From: JACVRW01 sp963751835
GTDB taxonomy: Bacteria; Actinomycetota; Thermoleophilia; Solirubrobacterales; Thermoleophilaceae
Assembly: GCA_963751835.1 (NCBI GenBank)
Contig: CAVVWD010000014.1
Location: 124,001 to 188,000, forward strand
Direction of reading: 5' to 3'
DNA length: 64,000 bases
The notes beneath the pieces are model-generated. The model saw nothing but the letters and a program-made list of their open reading frames with translations. It had not been told where the DNA came from and made no database searches. Positions within the stretch are counted from its first letter, which is position 1. Each line of letters begins with the position of its first letter. Positions 10,018 to 17,825 of the stretch are shown here, piece by piece. The translations under genes were made by a program, and so were the position numbers.

Positions 10018-10613
10018 CCGAAGTCGCCCCCGTGCTCGGCGTGCTCGCCGCGCTCGTGGGCGTCGCCGACACGCTCCCCTACGTCCGGGACACCCTCCAT
10101 GGCACGACCCGGCCGCACCGCGGGACGTGGCTGATCTGGGCCGTGCTGGCGATCGTGGTGTGCCTGTCACAGCGCGCCGACGGTGCCTCGTGGAGCCTGC
10201 TCATGGCGGTCGCTCAGGCCGTGCTCACGAGTCTCATCTTCCTGTTGGCGATCGGCCGCGGCGAGGGCGGCGTGACCGCTGCCGATCGGGTGATGGTCGC
10301 GATTGCGGGCGCTGGGGTGATCGGATGGATGATCGCCGGCGAGCCGATCGTCGCGACCGCCTGTGTCATCGCCGCCGACCTGATCGGCGCGGCGCTGATG
10401 GTCCCGAAGACCCACCGCGACCCCGACTCGGAGACACTTGTCACCTTCGCCCTGGCGGGCCTAAGCGGCGCGCTCGCCGCCGGTGCCGTGGGGACGCTCG
10501 ACGTCTCGCTGCTGCTCTACCCGATGTACTTCTTGCTCGTCAACGGGTCGATGGCGATCTTCATCCATCACCGCCGAAGCAGGACCGGGTCGATCGGCGT
10601 TGCCTTGACCTAG
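10014..10613 (+). CDS. Polytopic membrane protein, PQ-loop/SWEET-like
   Basis: 199 residues with about seven hydrophobic helices. The first half includes LPYVRDTLHGTTRPHRGTWL, resembling the PQ-loop type of repeat (helix, Pro-x-x-x-x-T, then Pro-x-x-x-x-W), and a second similar stretch appears around AALMVPKTHRDPDSETL. I infer a small transporter of the PQ-loop/MtN3-like class, without a known substrate. Its start overlaps the AdoMetDC-like gene (ATGA), so polyamines or a related compound are conceivable cargo. Its TAG stop overlaps the TAG of the opposing gene by 4 bases (CTAG). Confidence 0.6.
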   Translation: MTEVAPVLGVLAALVGVADTLPYVRDTLHGTTRPHRGTWLIWAVLAIVVCLSQRADGASWSLLMAVAQAVLTSLIFLLAIGRGEGGVTAADRVMVAIAGAGVIGWMIAGEPIVATACVIAADLIGAALMVPKTHRDPDSETLVTFALAGLSGALAAGAVGTLDVSLLLYPMYFLLVNGSMAIFIHHRRSRTGSIGVALT

Positions 10614-12082
10614 GCAGTGGCCTCAGACACCATGAGGCGGCTCCGAGCGTGGCCGCCCGCCAGCACCGCCCCCGTGGCGAGCAGCAGCACGATCCCCGCG
10701 AGGTATGCGATCGCCGCGCCGGTCGGCTCCAGGTCCGAGAGCGTCCTCAGCGCCGCAGCCAGCATGCCTGCCGGGAGCGCGATCAGTGCGGCCAGCGAGG
10801 CCCGGGCCTCGTCTCGCCGGTTGCGGAGCGCGGCCCAGCCCGCCAGGACGGCGAGCAGCGCAATCCAGGAGCCCGCGAAGCGGCCGCCCAGCGGCGGCAG
10901 ATCGAACGGGCTGGGATCGGTGAGGGCGCCCGGGTCGACCCAGAGGGCGAGAGCGAGGACTCCCAGCACGCCGGCCACGACGATGAGCACCCCGCGCACC
11001 GGCGCCGTGAGGGGGTCGCCGGAGAGCGGCTCCGATGGCGCGTCGCGCCCCAGGACCAGGAGTGCGCTCGTGACCAGCGAGAAGCCCGCGAACAGCACCA
11101 TCCAGGCCCACGCCTGGAGCCGGCCGAAGTCGAACTGATCGAGGTGTGTGAGGGTGATCACGAGCACGGAGACCGAGAGCACGACAGCACCGACCACGAG
11201 GCCCTGCGCATCGTGCTCCTTGCTCGCCAGGGCGAGCGCGTAGACCGCGGCCGATCCGACGTAGACGCCGCCCGCGAAGGCCGCCAGCGGCTCGGGACCG
11301 AGTCCCCAGGCGAAGAACTCGCCCGTGGCCCCGGGCACCAGCACCAGTGCGATGCCCACCAACCCCGCGCCCAGCACGAGCAGCAGGAAGGCGCAGCGCC
11401 GCACGAAGGCGATCCAGCCGGTGCCGTCCGCGAGCGCGAGCCAGAAGCTGGTTAGAAGGATCCAGAGAGCTTGGAGCGAGAACGCGATCCGCGCGGCGAC
11501 CTGCACTGCGTCGTCGGCCGCGAAGGCCGCGACGGGAGCAATCGCCAGCGGCAGCGCCGCGGCGCAGGCGTACCACGCGAGCCAGCTCGGCAGCGCCCGC
11601 GAGCGCAGGGCGGAGAGCCCGACGCCTGCCATGAACAGCGCGAGGAAGCCGCCCGAGAGCATGCGCGCGGTCAGCGAGAGATCGAACAGAGTGGCGACCG
11701 CGTCGTCACCCAGGCCCGCTCCTCCGTCTGCGACGAGGACGGCAGTCGCGGCCAGCCCCGCCGCGGCCACGACTGGCCCAGCGACGCCCCCAACCAGAGC
11801 GAGGAAGCTCGAGGCCTCGTCGCGGCGCTCGCGCTCTCGCAGTAAGCCGAAGAGCGCGACGGCGAACACGCAGTACGCCACCAGCTCGAGCGCTCCTGCC
11901 AAGGAAGTCACTAGCTCGAGCGCCCGGTCCTCGTACAGGGCCCGAACATCGGCGACGGGACTTGCCAGCGTCGGCGCCTCGAGCAGCCCCATGTTTTCGA
12001 TGGCCGCGGACGCCGCGTACACGAGCCCGGCGATACCTGCGATCCGACGCGTTGTCATCGGTGATCGCGAGATCAGCGCCAT
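10610..12082 (-). CDS. Large hypothetical polytopic membrane protein
   Basis: 490 residues with about 13 hydrophobic helices spread over the whole length and short charged loops; no catalytic motif is recognised. The N-terminus reads MALISRSPMTTRRIAG; Met-9 (12058) is a possible alternative start. The first part (ENMGLLEAPTLASPVADVRALYED) resembles DUF4386-like membrane proteins in style, but I cannot assign the family securely. It is transcribed alone, convergent with the gene ending at 10613. Confidence 0.6.
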   Translation of the reverse strand: MALISRSPMTTRRIAGIAGLVYAASAAIENMGLLEAPTLASPVADVRALYEDRALELVTSLAGALELVAYCVFAVALFGLLRERERRDEASSFLALVGGVAGPVVAAAGLAATAVLVADGGAGLGDDAVATLFDLSLTARMLSGGFLALFMAGVGLSALRSRALPSWLAWYACAAALPLAIAPVAAFAADDAVQVAARIAFSLQALWILLTSFWLALADGTGWIAFVRRCAFLLLVLGAGLVGIALVLVPGATGEFFAWGLGPEPLAAFAGGVYVGSAAVYALALASKEHDAQGLVVGAVVLSVSVLVITLTHLDQFDFGRLQAWAWMVLFAGFSLVTSALLVLGRDAPSEPLSGDPLTAPVRGVLIVVAGVLGVLALALWVDPGALTDPSPFDLPPLGGRFAGSWIALLAVLAGWAALRNRRDEARASLAALIALPAGMLAAALRTLSDLEPTGAAIAYLAGIVLLLATGAVLAGGHARSRLMVSEATA

Positions 12083-12140
12083 TCCCCGTGGGCGTGAGGC
12101 CCGGCCTCACATCGGCAGGCGATCCGGAGACGTCGCTGCG

Positions 12141-12578
12141 TCAGCCGGCGAGAGCTTCGACGGCGGCCCGGTCCGCGGGGTCTACCCGGGTCAGGCCCTC
12201 TATACCGTCGAGGTCTGCATCGACGCTCAGGATCGTGTCGATGTCACGGTTGAGAGCGAAGGCCGCGAAGACCGCGTCCCTTGCCGACAGGCGCTCGTAG
12301 CGCTCGAAGAGATCGAGTGCCAGCAATGCGTCCGCCTCAGTCAGTTCGTCGAGCCGGCACAGGCGCGCCACGTCCCGCGTGAGCGCGGCCGAGCCGGAGC
12401 GGTCGCCCGTCCGAAGCGCGCGTTGGTGCAGGAACTCCTGAAGCAGATCCGGACTGGCCTCACCGAGAAGCCGACCGGCCTGAGCCCGTTCGACGACCGC
12501 CCGGCACGGCTGGCGATGTGGATGGTCACCCCCGACGGCGTAGACGAAGATGTTCGTGTCGTACAGAAAGCGGCTCAG
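12141..12578 (-). CDS. vapC: VapC-type PIN-domain toxin ribonuclease
   Basis: A PIN-domain protein of about 145 residues. The acidic metal-binding set is visible: FLYDTNIFVYA (first Asp), a Glu in LLQEFLHQR, Asp in SARDAVFAAFA, and the final Asp in SVDADLDGIEG. Family members cleave RNA, often initiator tRNA or rRNA, and are held inactive by the antitoxin encoded just upstream. The start is unusual: the best-placed codon is CTG at 12578, overlapping the antitoxin stop (CTGA); the only in-frame ATG (12641) lies inside the antitoxin gene. Translational coupling would explain a weak start. Confidence 0.85.
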   Translation of the reverse strand: MSRFLYDTNIFVYAVGGDHPHRQPCRAVVERAQAGRLLGEASPDLLQEFLHQRALRTGDRSGSAALTRDVARLCRLDELTEADALLALDLFERYERLSARDAVFAAFALNRDIDTILSVDADLDGIEGLTRVDPADRAAVEALAG

Positions 12579-12847
12579 CGGTCGGTCCCCTGGGGCCCGC
12601 CGTAGAGCTCGTCGAGCATGCCGCGCTTCATTTCGCCCCAATCGTCCACGGGCATCGGCTCCGCCTCCAGCAGCCGCCGGGCCGCGGCGTCGACTGACTC
12701 CGGGTCGCGTCCTGCGGGAAGAGCGTCATCGATTGCCTCCCGGACGATCGCGCCGATCGGGGCACCGGTCCGTTCGGACTCCTGCCGCAGGCGTTGCCAG
12801 CGCTCCTCGTCAATCAACACCTGAAGCCGATGGTTGAGGAGAGACAT
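12575..12847 (-). CDS. vapB: VapB-type ribbon-helix-helix antitoxin
   Basis: 90 residues. The N-terminal RLQVLIDEERWQRL strand-helix and the following GAPIGAIVREAIDDAL helix form a ribbon-helix-helix DNA-binding motif. The C-terminal part (EPMPVDDWGEMKRGMLDELYG) is the probable toxin-neutralising tail. The stop overlaps the toxin start. A perfect inverted repeat 15-32 bases upstream of the ATG (12862-12879) is the likely operator for autoregulation. The pair follows the S58 peptidase on the same strand by 38 bases. Confidence 0.85.
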   Translation of the reverse strand: MSLLNHRLQVLIDEERWQRLRQESERTGAPIGAIVREAIDDALPAGRDPESVDAAARRLLEAEPMPVDDWGEMKRGMLDELYGGPQGTDR

Positions 12848-12861
12848 GCTCAGACCTTAGC

Positions 12862-12879
12862 ATGCACAGGGATGTGCAT
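12862..12879. promoter_or_regulatory. Inverted repeat, probable VapB operator
   Basis: ATGCAC, six bases, GTGCAT: a perfect 6-bp inverted repeat centred 23 bases before the antitoxin start, within the only gap between the antitoxin and the peptidase gene. Ribbon-helix-helix antitoxins bind such palindromes; the assignment is inference from position. Confidence 0.6.
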
Positions 12880-12885
12880 ATCTAA

Positions 12886-13833
12886 TTACGCCTGGCGCAC
12901 CGCGTCCCGTATCGCGGCCGCCGTGAGGGTCGCGGCGGTCGTGCCGAGGACCGTGAGCGACCATGACGCCGCCGGCCCGGGCGCGGCGGTCGGCCGGTCT
13001 CCCGACGCGAGGCAGAAGACGATGTCGCCGTCCAGGGGGGTGAAGGCCGGGTCGACGGCGCGGGCGATGCCGCCGCTCGCGACTCGCGCGACGATGCCGC
13101 AGCCGCGCTTGTCGAGGGCGGCGTCGGTGCAGACGCAGGCGAGCGTCGTGCTCTGACCGGGGCGGATGCCCCAGTCGGGGAGCTCCCGCATGTCCCTCAT
13201 CAGCTCGGCGCTGCGGAGCAGCTCGCCGCTGTCGCCGCGCGGACCGCCGAGCACCTCGCCCTCCTCGATCACGTCGCCCGAGGCGTTCGCGACTGCGATC
13301 GCCGCGAGGGTCTCGCCGCCGGCCAGCCGCGTGGAGGCGTAGCCAACTCCGCCCGGCGTGGCTCGCTCGCGTCCGAGCACCTTTCCCACGGCGGTGCCCG
13401 TGCCCGCTCCGATCCGCCCGCGCTCCGGGACCCCGCCCGCGGCCGCCTCGCAGGCCGCATAGCCTTCGTCCGGCCCGGGTCGCCGGTCGAAGTCCCCCTC
13501 CGCGAGGTCGAAGACCACGGCGGTGGGCACCAGCGGGATCACGCCCAGCGGTGTCGGCCGCCCGAGGCCGCGCTCCTCGAGCCAGCGCACCACGCCGTCC
13601 GCGGCCGCAAGCCCGAAGGCGCTCCCACCGGTAAGCAACACCGCGGTCGGCCCCTCGGAGTTGGCAAGCGGCGACAGCGACTCGAGCTCGCGTGAGCCGG
13701 TGCCCCCGCCTCGCACCTCCACCGCGCCGCGGGTCCCGTCCGGAGCGATCACGACCGTGCAGCCCGTGCGGGCGTCGAGGTCGGTCCAGTGTCCGACCGC
13801 GTAACCCTCGGGCAGCGGCAGGGGACCCTTCAC
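12886..13833 (-). CDS. P1 family (S58, DmpA-like) peptidase
   Basis: 315 residues from GTG 13833. Features of the DmpA/OAT-like self-processing fold: HWTDLDARTGCTVVIAPDG near the N-terminus, LLTGGSAFGLAAADGVVRWL, RIGAGTGTAVGKVLG, and the conserved cleavage region GQSTTLACVCTDAALDK, where the new N-terminal nucleophile of the beta chain arises (Ser or Thr in QSTTLA). DmpA itself is an L-aminopeptidase/D-esterase; relatives include beta-aminopeptidases and a 6-aminohexanoate oligomer hydrolase (NylC). The substrate here is unknown. Usually cytoplasmic, and no signal peptide is present. Confidence 0.85.
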   Translation of the reverse strand: MKGPLPLPEGYAVGHWTDLDARTGCTVVIAPDGTRGAVEVRGGGTGSRELESLSPLANSEGPTAVLLTGGSAFGLAAADGVVRWLEERGLGRPTPLGVIPLVPTAVVFDLAEGDFDRRPGPDEGYAACEAAAGGVPERGRIGAGTGTAVGKVLGRERATPGGVGYASTRLAGGETLAAIAVANASGDVIEEGEVLGGPRGDSGELLRSAELMRDMRELPDWGIRPGQSTTLACVCTDAALDKRGCGIVARVASGGIARAVDPAFTPLDGDIVFCLASGDRPTAAPGPAASWSLTVLGTTAATLTAAAIRDAVRQA

Positions 13834-13842
13834 TTCGGTGCG

Positions 13843-14010
13843 CTACTTGCTCGCGTCGGGCCGGGCGGCGAGCAGCTCGTCAAGCGCGTCACGCAGGTAG
13901 CCGATCAGGTTCGCCAGGTCGGGCACCAGCTCCCGGCAGGCGACGAGTCCAAAATCGAGTCGGCCGTCGTAGCTCTGGACCGTCATGTTCAGCCCGACCC
14001 CATGTCGCAT
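13843..14010 (-). pseudogene. Stand-alone C-terminal tail of a WS/DGAT acyltransferase (55 codons)
   Basis: The frame reads MRHGVGLNMTVQSYDGRL followed by DFGLVACRELVPDLANLIGY, the closing strand-helix of wax ester synthase/diacylglycerol acyltransferases. The catalytic HHxxxDG half is absent. A stop codon lies in frame just upstream, and a strong GAAGGAGG precedes the ATG by a few bases, so this fragment could still be translated. It differs from the tail of the full WS/DGAT at 42401-43741, so it is not a recent copy of it. Most likely the remains of a deleted paralogue. Confidence 0.6.
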
Positions 14011-14103
14011 TCCCCTCCTTCACGGTGGCGCGTCGCGGAGCCTACGCCGCCACGCGCATCGCGGGGTCACGGCCTACGCTGCGTTTGTGACGAGGAGTCC
14101 GGC

Positions 14104-14763
14104 GTGTTGTTGTCGCTGACCGGCGCCAGCGGCGCCGGGAAATCGATGGTGCTGGACGCCATGGTCGCCGCTTTCGACGGGCAGCGGGTCAGCTGTGTCG
14201 AGTTCGACTCCGTCGGCGTGCCGCCGGGCGCCGACACGGCGTGGCGCCACGGCGTGCTGGAGCGCTGGGTTCGACGAGCCGTCGAGGAGCAGCGGGAGGG
14301 ACGCCATTTCGTGCTGTGCGGCCAGGTGCCCGTCGGAGAGCTGCTGGCCGCGCCCTCGGCTGACGCTCTCGATGGCATCGCGGCGTGCCTGCTGCACTGC
14401 TCGCCCGAGGTCCGGCGCGAACGACTGCTGGCACGTGGTGAGGATCCAGCCGCGCTCCACGACCATCTCGCGTTCGGGGAGTGGTTCCTTCGCCACACGC
14501 TCGATCCCACCTACCGCCCGGACGTGATCCGGGTGCCGGGCGATGTCCCGATGTGCTGGGAGCGCTGGGAGGATTGGAAGCCCGGCGACCCTCGATGGGC
14601 GTTCGAGGTGATCGACACCGACTCGCTCACCCGCGAGCAGACGGCCCAGCGAGCCGTGGCGTGGGCGCGCGACACGCTCGCCGGACGCCTCCCGGCGCCG
14701 CTCACCGGGGCCTGGTGGGCGCCGGACGAGGTCCGAGGAGCTCCATCTCCAGCAGATCGGTGA
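14104..14763 (+). CDS. P-loop nucleoside kinase-like protein
   Basis: 219 residues from GTG 14104, with GAGGAG six bases upstream. Walker A is LTGASGAGKSM at the very N-terminus; a following Asp-containing stretch (VEFDSVGVPPGADTAW), HFVLCGQVP and the lid-like CSPEVRRERLLARGED resemble adenylate/shikimate-kinase-type folds. Substrate not evident; such stand-alone AAA_33-like kinases are often linked to antibiotic or nucleotide modification. Convergent with the TetR gene and overlapping it by 62 bases. Confidence 0.75.
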   Translation: MLLSLTGASGAGKSMVLDAMVAAFDGQRVSCVEFDSVGVPPGADTAWRHGVLERWVRRAVEEQREGRHFVLCGQVPVGELLAAPSADALDGIAACLLHCSPEVRRERLLARGEDPAALHDHLAFGEWFLRHTLDPTYRPDVIRVPGDVPMCWERWEDWKPGDPRWAFEVIDTDSLTREQTAQRAVAWARDTLAGRLPAPLTGAWWAPDEVRGAPSPADR

Positions 14764-15373
14764 GCCACTCCCTGTGGTCGTCGGCCGTCCAGCCGAACTC
14801 GACGGTGAGCAAGTAGTAGAGCTCGGGGCTCACCAGTGCGCAGTAGCGCTGCCCTGCCTCGGAGACCGACAGTCCTGGTCTGAGCTGATCGCCCAGGTAC
14901 ATCCGGATCCGTTCGGTCTGGGCGCTGAGCCGATCGTTCAGTAGCCGCTTGCCGAGAGCTGCAGCGAACGCTTCCTTGTCAGCCGCACCGCGGATGACTG
15001 CGTGGACGGGGCGGGTGCGGGCGAGGATTCTGCAGCTGTATTCGACCAGCTTCTCCAGCCGCTCCGGGGCGCCGGGCAGCTCGGCGACCTTGGTCCACCA
15101 CGCGTCCTCCTCGGCCGCCCGGTTGTCTTCTCCGGCGATGGCCGTCTCGATCACGCCTTCGAGCAGGCCGCGCTTGCCGCCGAGCGAGATGTAGATCGTC
15201 TCAGGAGAGACGCCGGCGTCTTCGGCCACGGCCGCGATCGTGGTTCCCGCGTACCCGCGGTCGACGAAGAGTCGAAGCGCTGCCTCCAGGACCCTGCGTC
15301 GGGTCTGTTGCGCTTGATCGGCCCGCAACGGGGAGTGGTACTTGCGCCGCGAGGCGTTGACGCCACCAGACAT
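14702..15373 (-). CDS. TetR-family transcriptional regulator
   Basis: 223 residues from ATG 15373 (a TTG at 15394 would add seven residues). The TetR_N helix-turn-helix is RRRVLEAALRLFVDRGYAG followed by TTIAAVAEDAGVSPETIYI. The long C-terminal ligand-binding region is all helical. Divergent from an alpha/beta hydrolase across a 62-base gap holding two copies of TACAGTAGC, so it probably represses that hydrolase and itself, released by the hydrolase substrate or product. Confidence 0.88.
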   Translation of the reverse strand: MSGGVNASRRKYHSPLRADQAQQTRRRVLEAALRLFVDRGYAGTTIAAVAEDAGVSPETIYISLGGKRGLLEGVIETAIAGEDNRAAEEDAWWTKVAELPGAPERLEKLVEYSCRILARTRPVHAVIRGAADKEAFAAALGKRLLNDRLSAQTERIRMYLGDQLRPGLSVSEAGQRYCALVSPELYYLLTVEFGWTADDHREWLTDLLEMELLGPRPAPTRPR

Positions 15374-15379
15374 TTTTAA

Positions 15380-15408
15380 TACAGTAGCGATCAATTCACT
15401 ACAGTAGC
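15380..15408. promoter_or_regulatory. Direct repeat, probable TetR operator pair
   Basis: TACAGTAGC occurs at 15380-15388 and again at 15400-15408, exactly 20 bases apart, two helical turns. The second copy extends to CTACAGTAG, a near-perfect palindrome. It is in the divergent promoter region of the TetR and hydrolase genes, the usual place for a TetR operator. Confidence 0.5.
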
Positions 15409-15435
15409 AATGGAGCTATTCGCGGCGAGGAAGAG

Positions 15436-16263
15436 ATGGAGCGGGCGGCGGTAGACGGTCTGGAGCTCGAGTACGAGCTGCGGGGATCTGGAGAGCCGGT
15501 CGTCCTGATCCATTGGGGCTTCTGCGCCGCTTGGGCTGAACCGCTCATGGACGAGCGCGCCCTTGCGGATCGCTACCGGCTCGTGCGCTACCACCGCGCC
15601 GGCTTCGCCGGCAGTGATCGCATTCAGGGCGCGGTGAGCATGGCCGAGCACGCTGCGCACTGCGCGCTACTCATGCGTGAGCTCGGGATCGAACGGGCGC
15701 ACGTGGTGGGCCACTCGTCCAGCGCCGATATCGCGCTTCAGTTGGCCCTCGACTTTCCGCCGGCGGTGCACACGCTCGCGCTCATGGAGCCGGCGCGTCC
15801 GGTTCCGCCGACCGACGAGCAGGCGGAATTCGTCCGCGAGTTCGTCGCGCCGGCGATTCAGCGCTACCGCGCCGGCGACAAGGCCGGAGCCGTCGACACC
15901 TTCGCCCGGGGAGTGTTCGGATCGAACTACCGTGATCCGATGGAGCGGGGACTCCCGGGCGTCCTGCCACGGGCGGTCGTGGACGCGGATGCCTTCTTCG
16001 CCCAGGAGCTGCCCGCCCTGCAGCAGTGGTCGTTCACCCAGGACGATGCGAGTCGAATCAGCCAGCCGGTGTTAGGGGTCCTGGGAGAGAACACCGCTCC
16101 AACCTTCCCCGGGCGGCTTCGACTGCTGATGTCCTGGCTTCCGAACGTCGAGCCCTTTCACCTCCCCGACGCCACCCACCTGCTGCACCTGGAGAATCCG
16201 GCGGGGATGGCCGCGGGTCTCGCCGAGTTCTACGCGCGCCACCCGCTCACGGCAGCAAGCTGA
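15436..16263 (+). CDS. Alpha/beta-fold hydrolase
   Basis: 275 residues with GAGGAAGAG ahead of the ATG. Oxyanion strand VVLIHWGFCAAW, nucleophile elbow VVGHSSSAD (Ser), and the C-terminal catalytic His in DATHLLHLENPAG; the acid is probably in the VLGVLGEN strand region. No signal peptide. Similar to lactone/ester hydrolases; substrate unknown. The divergent TetR regulator suggests it is induced by a small molecule. Confidence 0.85.
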   Translation: MERAAVDGLELEYELRGSGEPVVLIHWGFCAAWAEPLMDERALADRYRLVRYHRAGFAGSDRIQGAVSMAEHAAHCALLMRELGIERAHVVGHSSSADIALQLALDFPPAVHTLALMEPARPVPPTDEQAEFVREFVAPAIQRYRAGDKAGAVDTFARGVFGSNYRDPMERGLPGVLPRAVVDADAFFAQELPALQQWSFTQDDASRISQPVLGVLGENTAPTFPGRLRLLMSWLPNVEPFHLPDATHLLHLENPAGMAAGLAEFYARHPLTAAS

Positions 16264-16279
16264 AGCGAAGGCCTGCCGG

Positions 16280-16298
16280 CTTTCATCGGGCTTTCATC
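16280..16298 (+). promoter_or_regulatory. 11-bp-spaced direct repeat, OmpR/PhoB-type box
   Basis: CTTTCATC at 16280 and again at 16291, exactly 11 bases apart, 31 bases upstream of the small membrane protein at 16329. Winged-helix response regulators bind such half sites. Related boxes lie at 21019 and 23195 next to the OmpR-type two-component genes. Confidence 0.45.
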
Positions 16299-16328
16299 AC
16301 CGCTGTCCACGCTCACGTCGAGGTCCAG

Positions 16329-16532
16329 ATGTCCCCTCTGATCAAACTCCTCCTCGTGAGCGTGCTGGGAGTCGCGGCGGCGGCGGCCGTTGTCGCGATC
16401 CACAGCAGGGCGGCCGATGCCATAGGCGGTGTCGTGGTGATCGTGTCGCTGATCGTTGTCACCAGGTCAGCCATTCGGATGGCAGGCGACTCCGGCTCGC
16501 CCGAGGACGGAGGTCCCACCCCGGCCACCTGA
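16329..16532 (+). CDS. Small two-helix membrane protein
   Basis: 67 residues, MSPLIKLLLVSV onwards, with two hydrophobic helices separated by the short loop HSRAADAIGG and a Gly/Pro-rich polar tail. No family recognised. It sits alone behind a direct repeat of the OmpR-box type, so it could be a target of the regulator at 21059. Confidence 0.5.
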   Translation: MSPLIKLLLVSVLGVAAAAAVVAIHSRAADAIGGVVVIVSLIVVTRSAIRMAGDSGSPEDGGPTPAT

Positions 16533-16618
16533 TCACGGTTGGCCGGTCTCATCGATTACTCACGTCGCGGGCCTAGGTTGGCCCTATGAGCCATCGAATC
16601 AACGGAAAGGAGATCTCG

Positions 16619-17026
16619 ATGCGCATCCGCTACCTGTCCTATCTGTCCCTCGGTGTAGTTGCCGCCTTCCTGGTCGTGGCGACCTACGCCTTCGACGCCT
16701 CGACCGTGGCCGCTCTGGCTTTCGGGCTGGGCATCGTCATGCTGGTCGTGTCGGCTGGCATCGCCGTTCGCTACCGCGAGGATCTGCCCTCGCTCGCGGT
16801 CGGGGCCGCCATCGCAGTCGTCAGCGCCTGGACGGTTCTGGCGAGCCTGGTGTTCTCAAACGGCACCGTCGAGGACCTCACATTCGCCTCGGCGATTGCT
16901 ATCGGCGCGCTGTCCGTGCTCGGCCTGACCGCGCACGAGCTGAGCGCCGAGCGCGTTGTGCACTCGCTCGAGGTGCGCGAGGGCAAGTCTGAATCCACGC
17001 CCGGCGGGCAGCCGCTCGCGGCATAG
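16619..17026 (+). CDS. Hypothetical four-helix membrane protein
   Basis: 135 residues from ATG 16619, chosen because AAAGGAG lies eight bases upstream; an in-frame ATG at 16586 lacks this. Four hydrophobic helices (SYLSLGVVAAFLVVATYAF first) and a charged C-terminal tail. The layout resembles SPW-repeat-like small membrane proteins, but this is only an impression. A strong hairpin terminator follows. Confidence 0.6.
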   Translation: MRIRYLSYLSLGVVAAFLVVATYAFDASTVAALAFGLGIVMLVVSAGIAVRYREDLPSLAVGAAIAVVSAWTVLASLVFSNGTVEDLTFASAIAIGALSVLGLTAHELSAERVVHSLEVREGKSESTPGGQPLAA

Positions 17027-17049
17027 CCCCCGCCTCCCCGGCGGACCGA

Positions 17050-17080
17050 AGCGGGGACGCCCCAGGAGGGCGTCCCCGCT
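17050..17080. terminator. Perfect 13-bp hairpin between convergent genes
   Basis: AGCGGGGACGCCC pairs exactly with GGGCGTCCCCGCT around a 5-base loop (CAGGA). It lies between the genes ending at 17026 (+) and 17110 (-), so it can serve both. There is no long T tract, usual for high-GC actinobacteria. Confidence 0.75.
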
Positions 17081-17109
17081 CTTGTCGTGCTGAACGGCGG
17101 GCGGCCGGG

Positions 17110-17742
17110 CTAGTGGCGGTGGGCCATCGGGCGCCTGTCGGGGTGATGGGCTGCCGCGGCGACTAGTCGGCACATCAGCTCGGCTGCCTGCTCGTCGTCA
17201 AGTCCCTGTTCGCGCGCCAGCGATCGCCAAGTGGCGAAGGCCAGCGCGTGGCCGATCGCGGCGTGTACTCGCTGGCGGGCGCGGCCACGCACCCGCCGCT
17301 GTGCCATGAGCGTCTCGCGAGCGGCCGCGATGTAGTCATGAAAGCCCCCGAACAACCGCTTGATGGTTGGCATCGTGGCCTCGTCGCGATGGAGATTGTC
17401 CATCATCGGCTGGGTGCCGCGGTAGTGGGCATAAAGCTCCTCAAGTGAGCTCCGCAGGCGCTGATCGGGGTCGTCGATAGCGGCCCAGCGAGCCAGGTCG
17501 GGCATGGGGTTGGAGGCGATCCAGTGCGAGCTGCAGGCCGTGAGGAGGGCGGCCTCGTCCGGGAAGTGCCGGTAGACGGTTGAGCGACGGACCCCGGCGT
17601 GCTCGGCCACGGCGCTGATCGACGTGCGCGACGGCCCAAGCGTCCCGTGTAGCTCGACCGCGCTCTCGGTGATCCGGCGACGGGTCTGCGCCTCCAGCTC
17701 GGCGCGCCGCTTCTTCCGATAGGAACGTTTTTCGTCGGTCAT
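17110..17742 (-). CDS. TetR-family transcriptional regulator
   Basis: 210 residues. DNA-binding helices: RRRITESAVELHGTLGPSRT followed by SISAVAEHAGVRRSTVYRHF. The C-terminal effector domain is helical with no recognised signature. Divergent from the cupin gene at 17826, whose consensus-like promoter lies in the shared gap; probable autoregulator and repressor of the cupin. Confidence 0.88.
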   Translation of the reverse strand: MTDEKRSYRKKRRAELEAQTRRRITESAVELHGTLGPSRTSISAVAEHAGVRRSTVYRHFPDEAALLTACSSHWIASNPMPDLARWAAIDDPDQRLRSSLEELYAHYRGTQPMMDNLHRDEATMPTIKRLFGGFHDYIAAARETLMAQRRVRGRARQRVHAAIGHALAFATWRSLAREQGLDDEQAAELMCRLVAAAAHHPDRRPMAHRH

Positions 17743-17758
17743 CTGTGTTCGACCAATC

Positions 17759-17787
17759 TTGACAGAAGGGGTGGAACCATGTTACTA
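17759..17787 (+). promoter_or_regulatory. Sigma-70-type promoter for the cupin gene
   Basis: TTGACA at 17759-17764, a 17-base spacer, then TTACTA at 17782-17787, followed 29 bases later by AAAGGAG and the ATG at 17826. It begins 16 bases from the divergent TetR start, so the TetR protein could block it. Confidence 0.6.
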
Positions 17788-17825
17788 CTTTGCCGCGACA
17801 CCACTGTCCACTCAAAGGAGAGGGA

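Noticed and set aside
10127..11455. 442-codon plus-strand frame rich in Arg, Glu and Gln
   Set aside because: It crosses two opposing membrane-protein genes in another frame and has the low-complexity make-up of an antisense frame.
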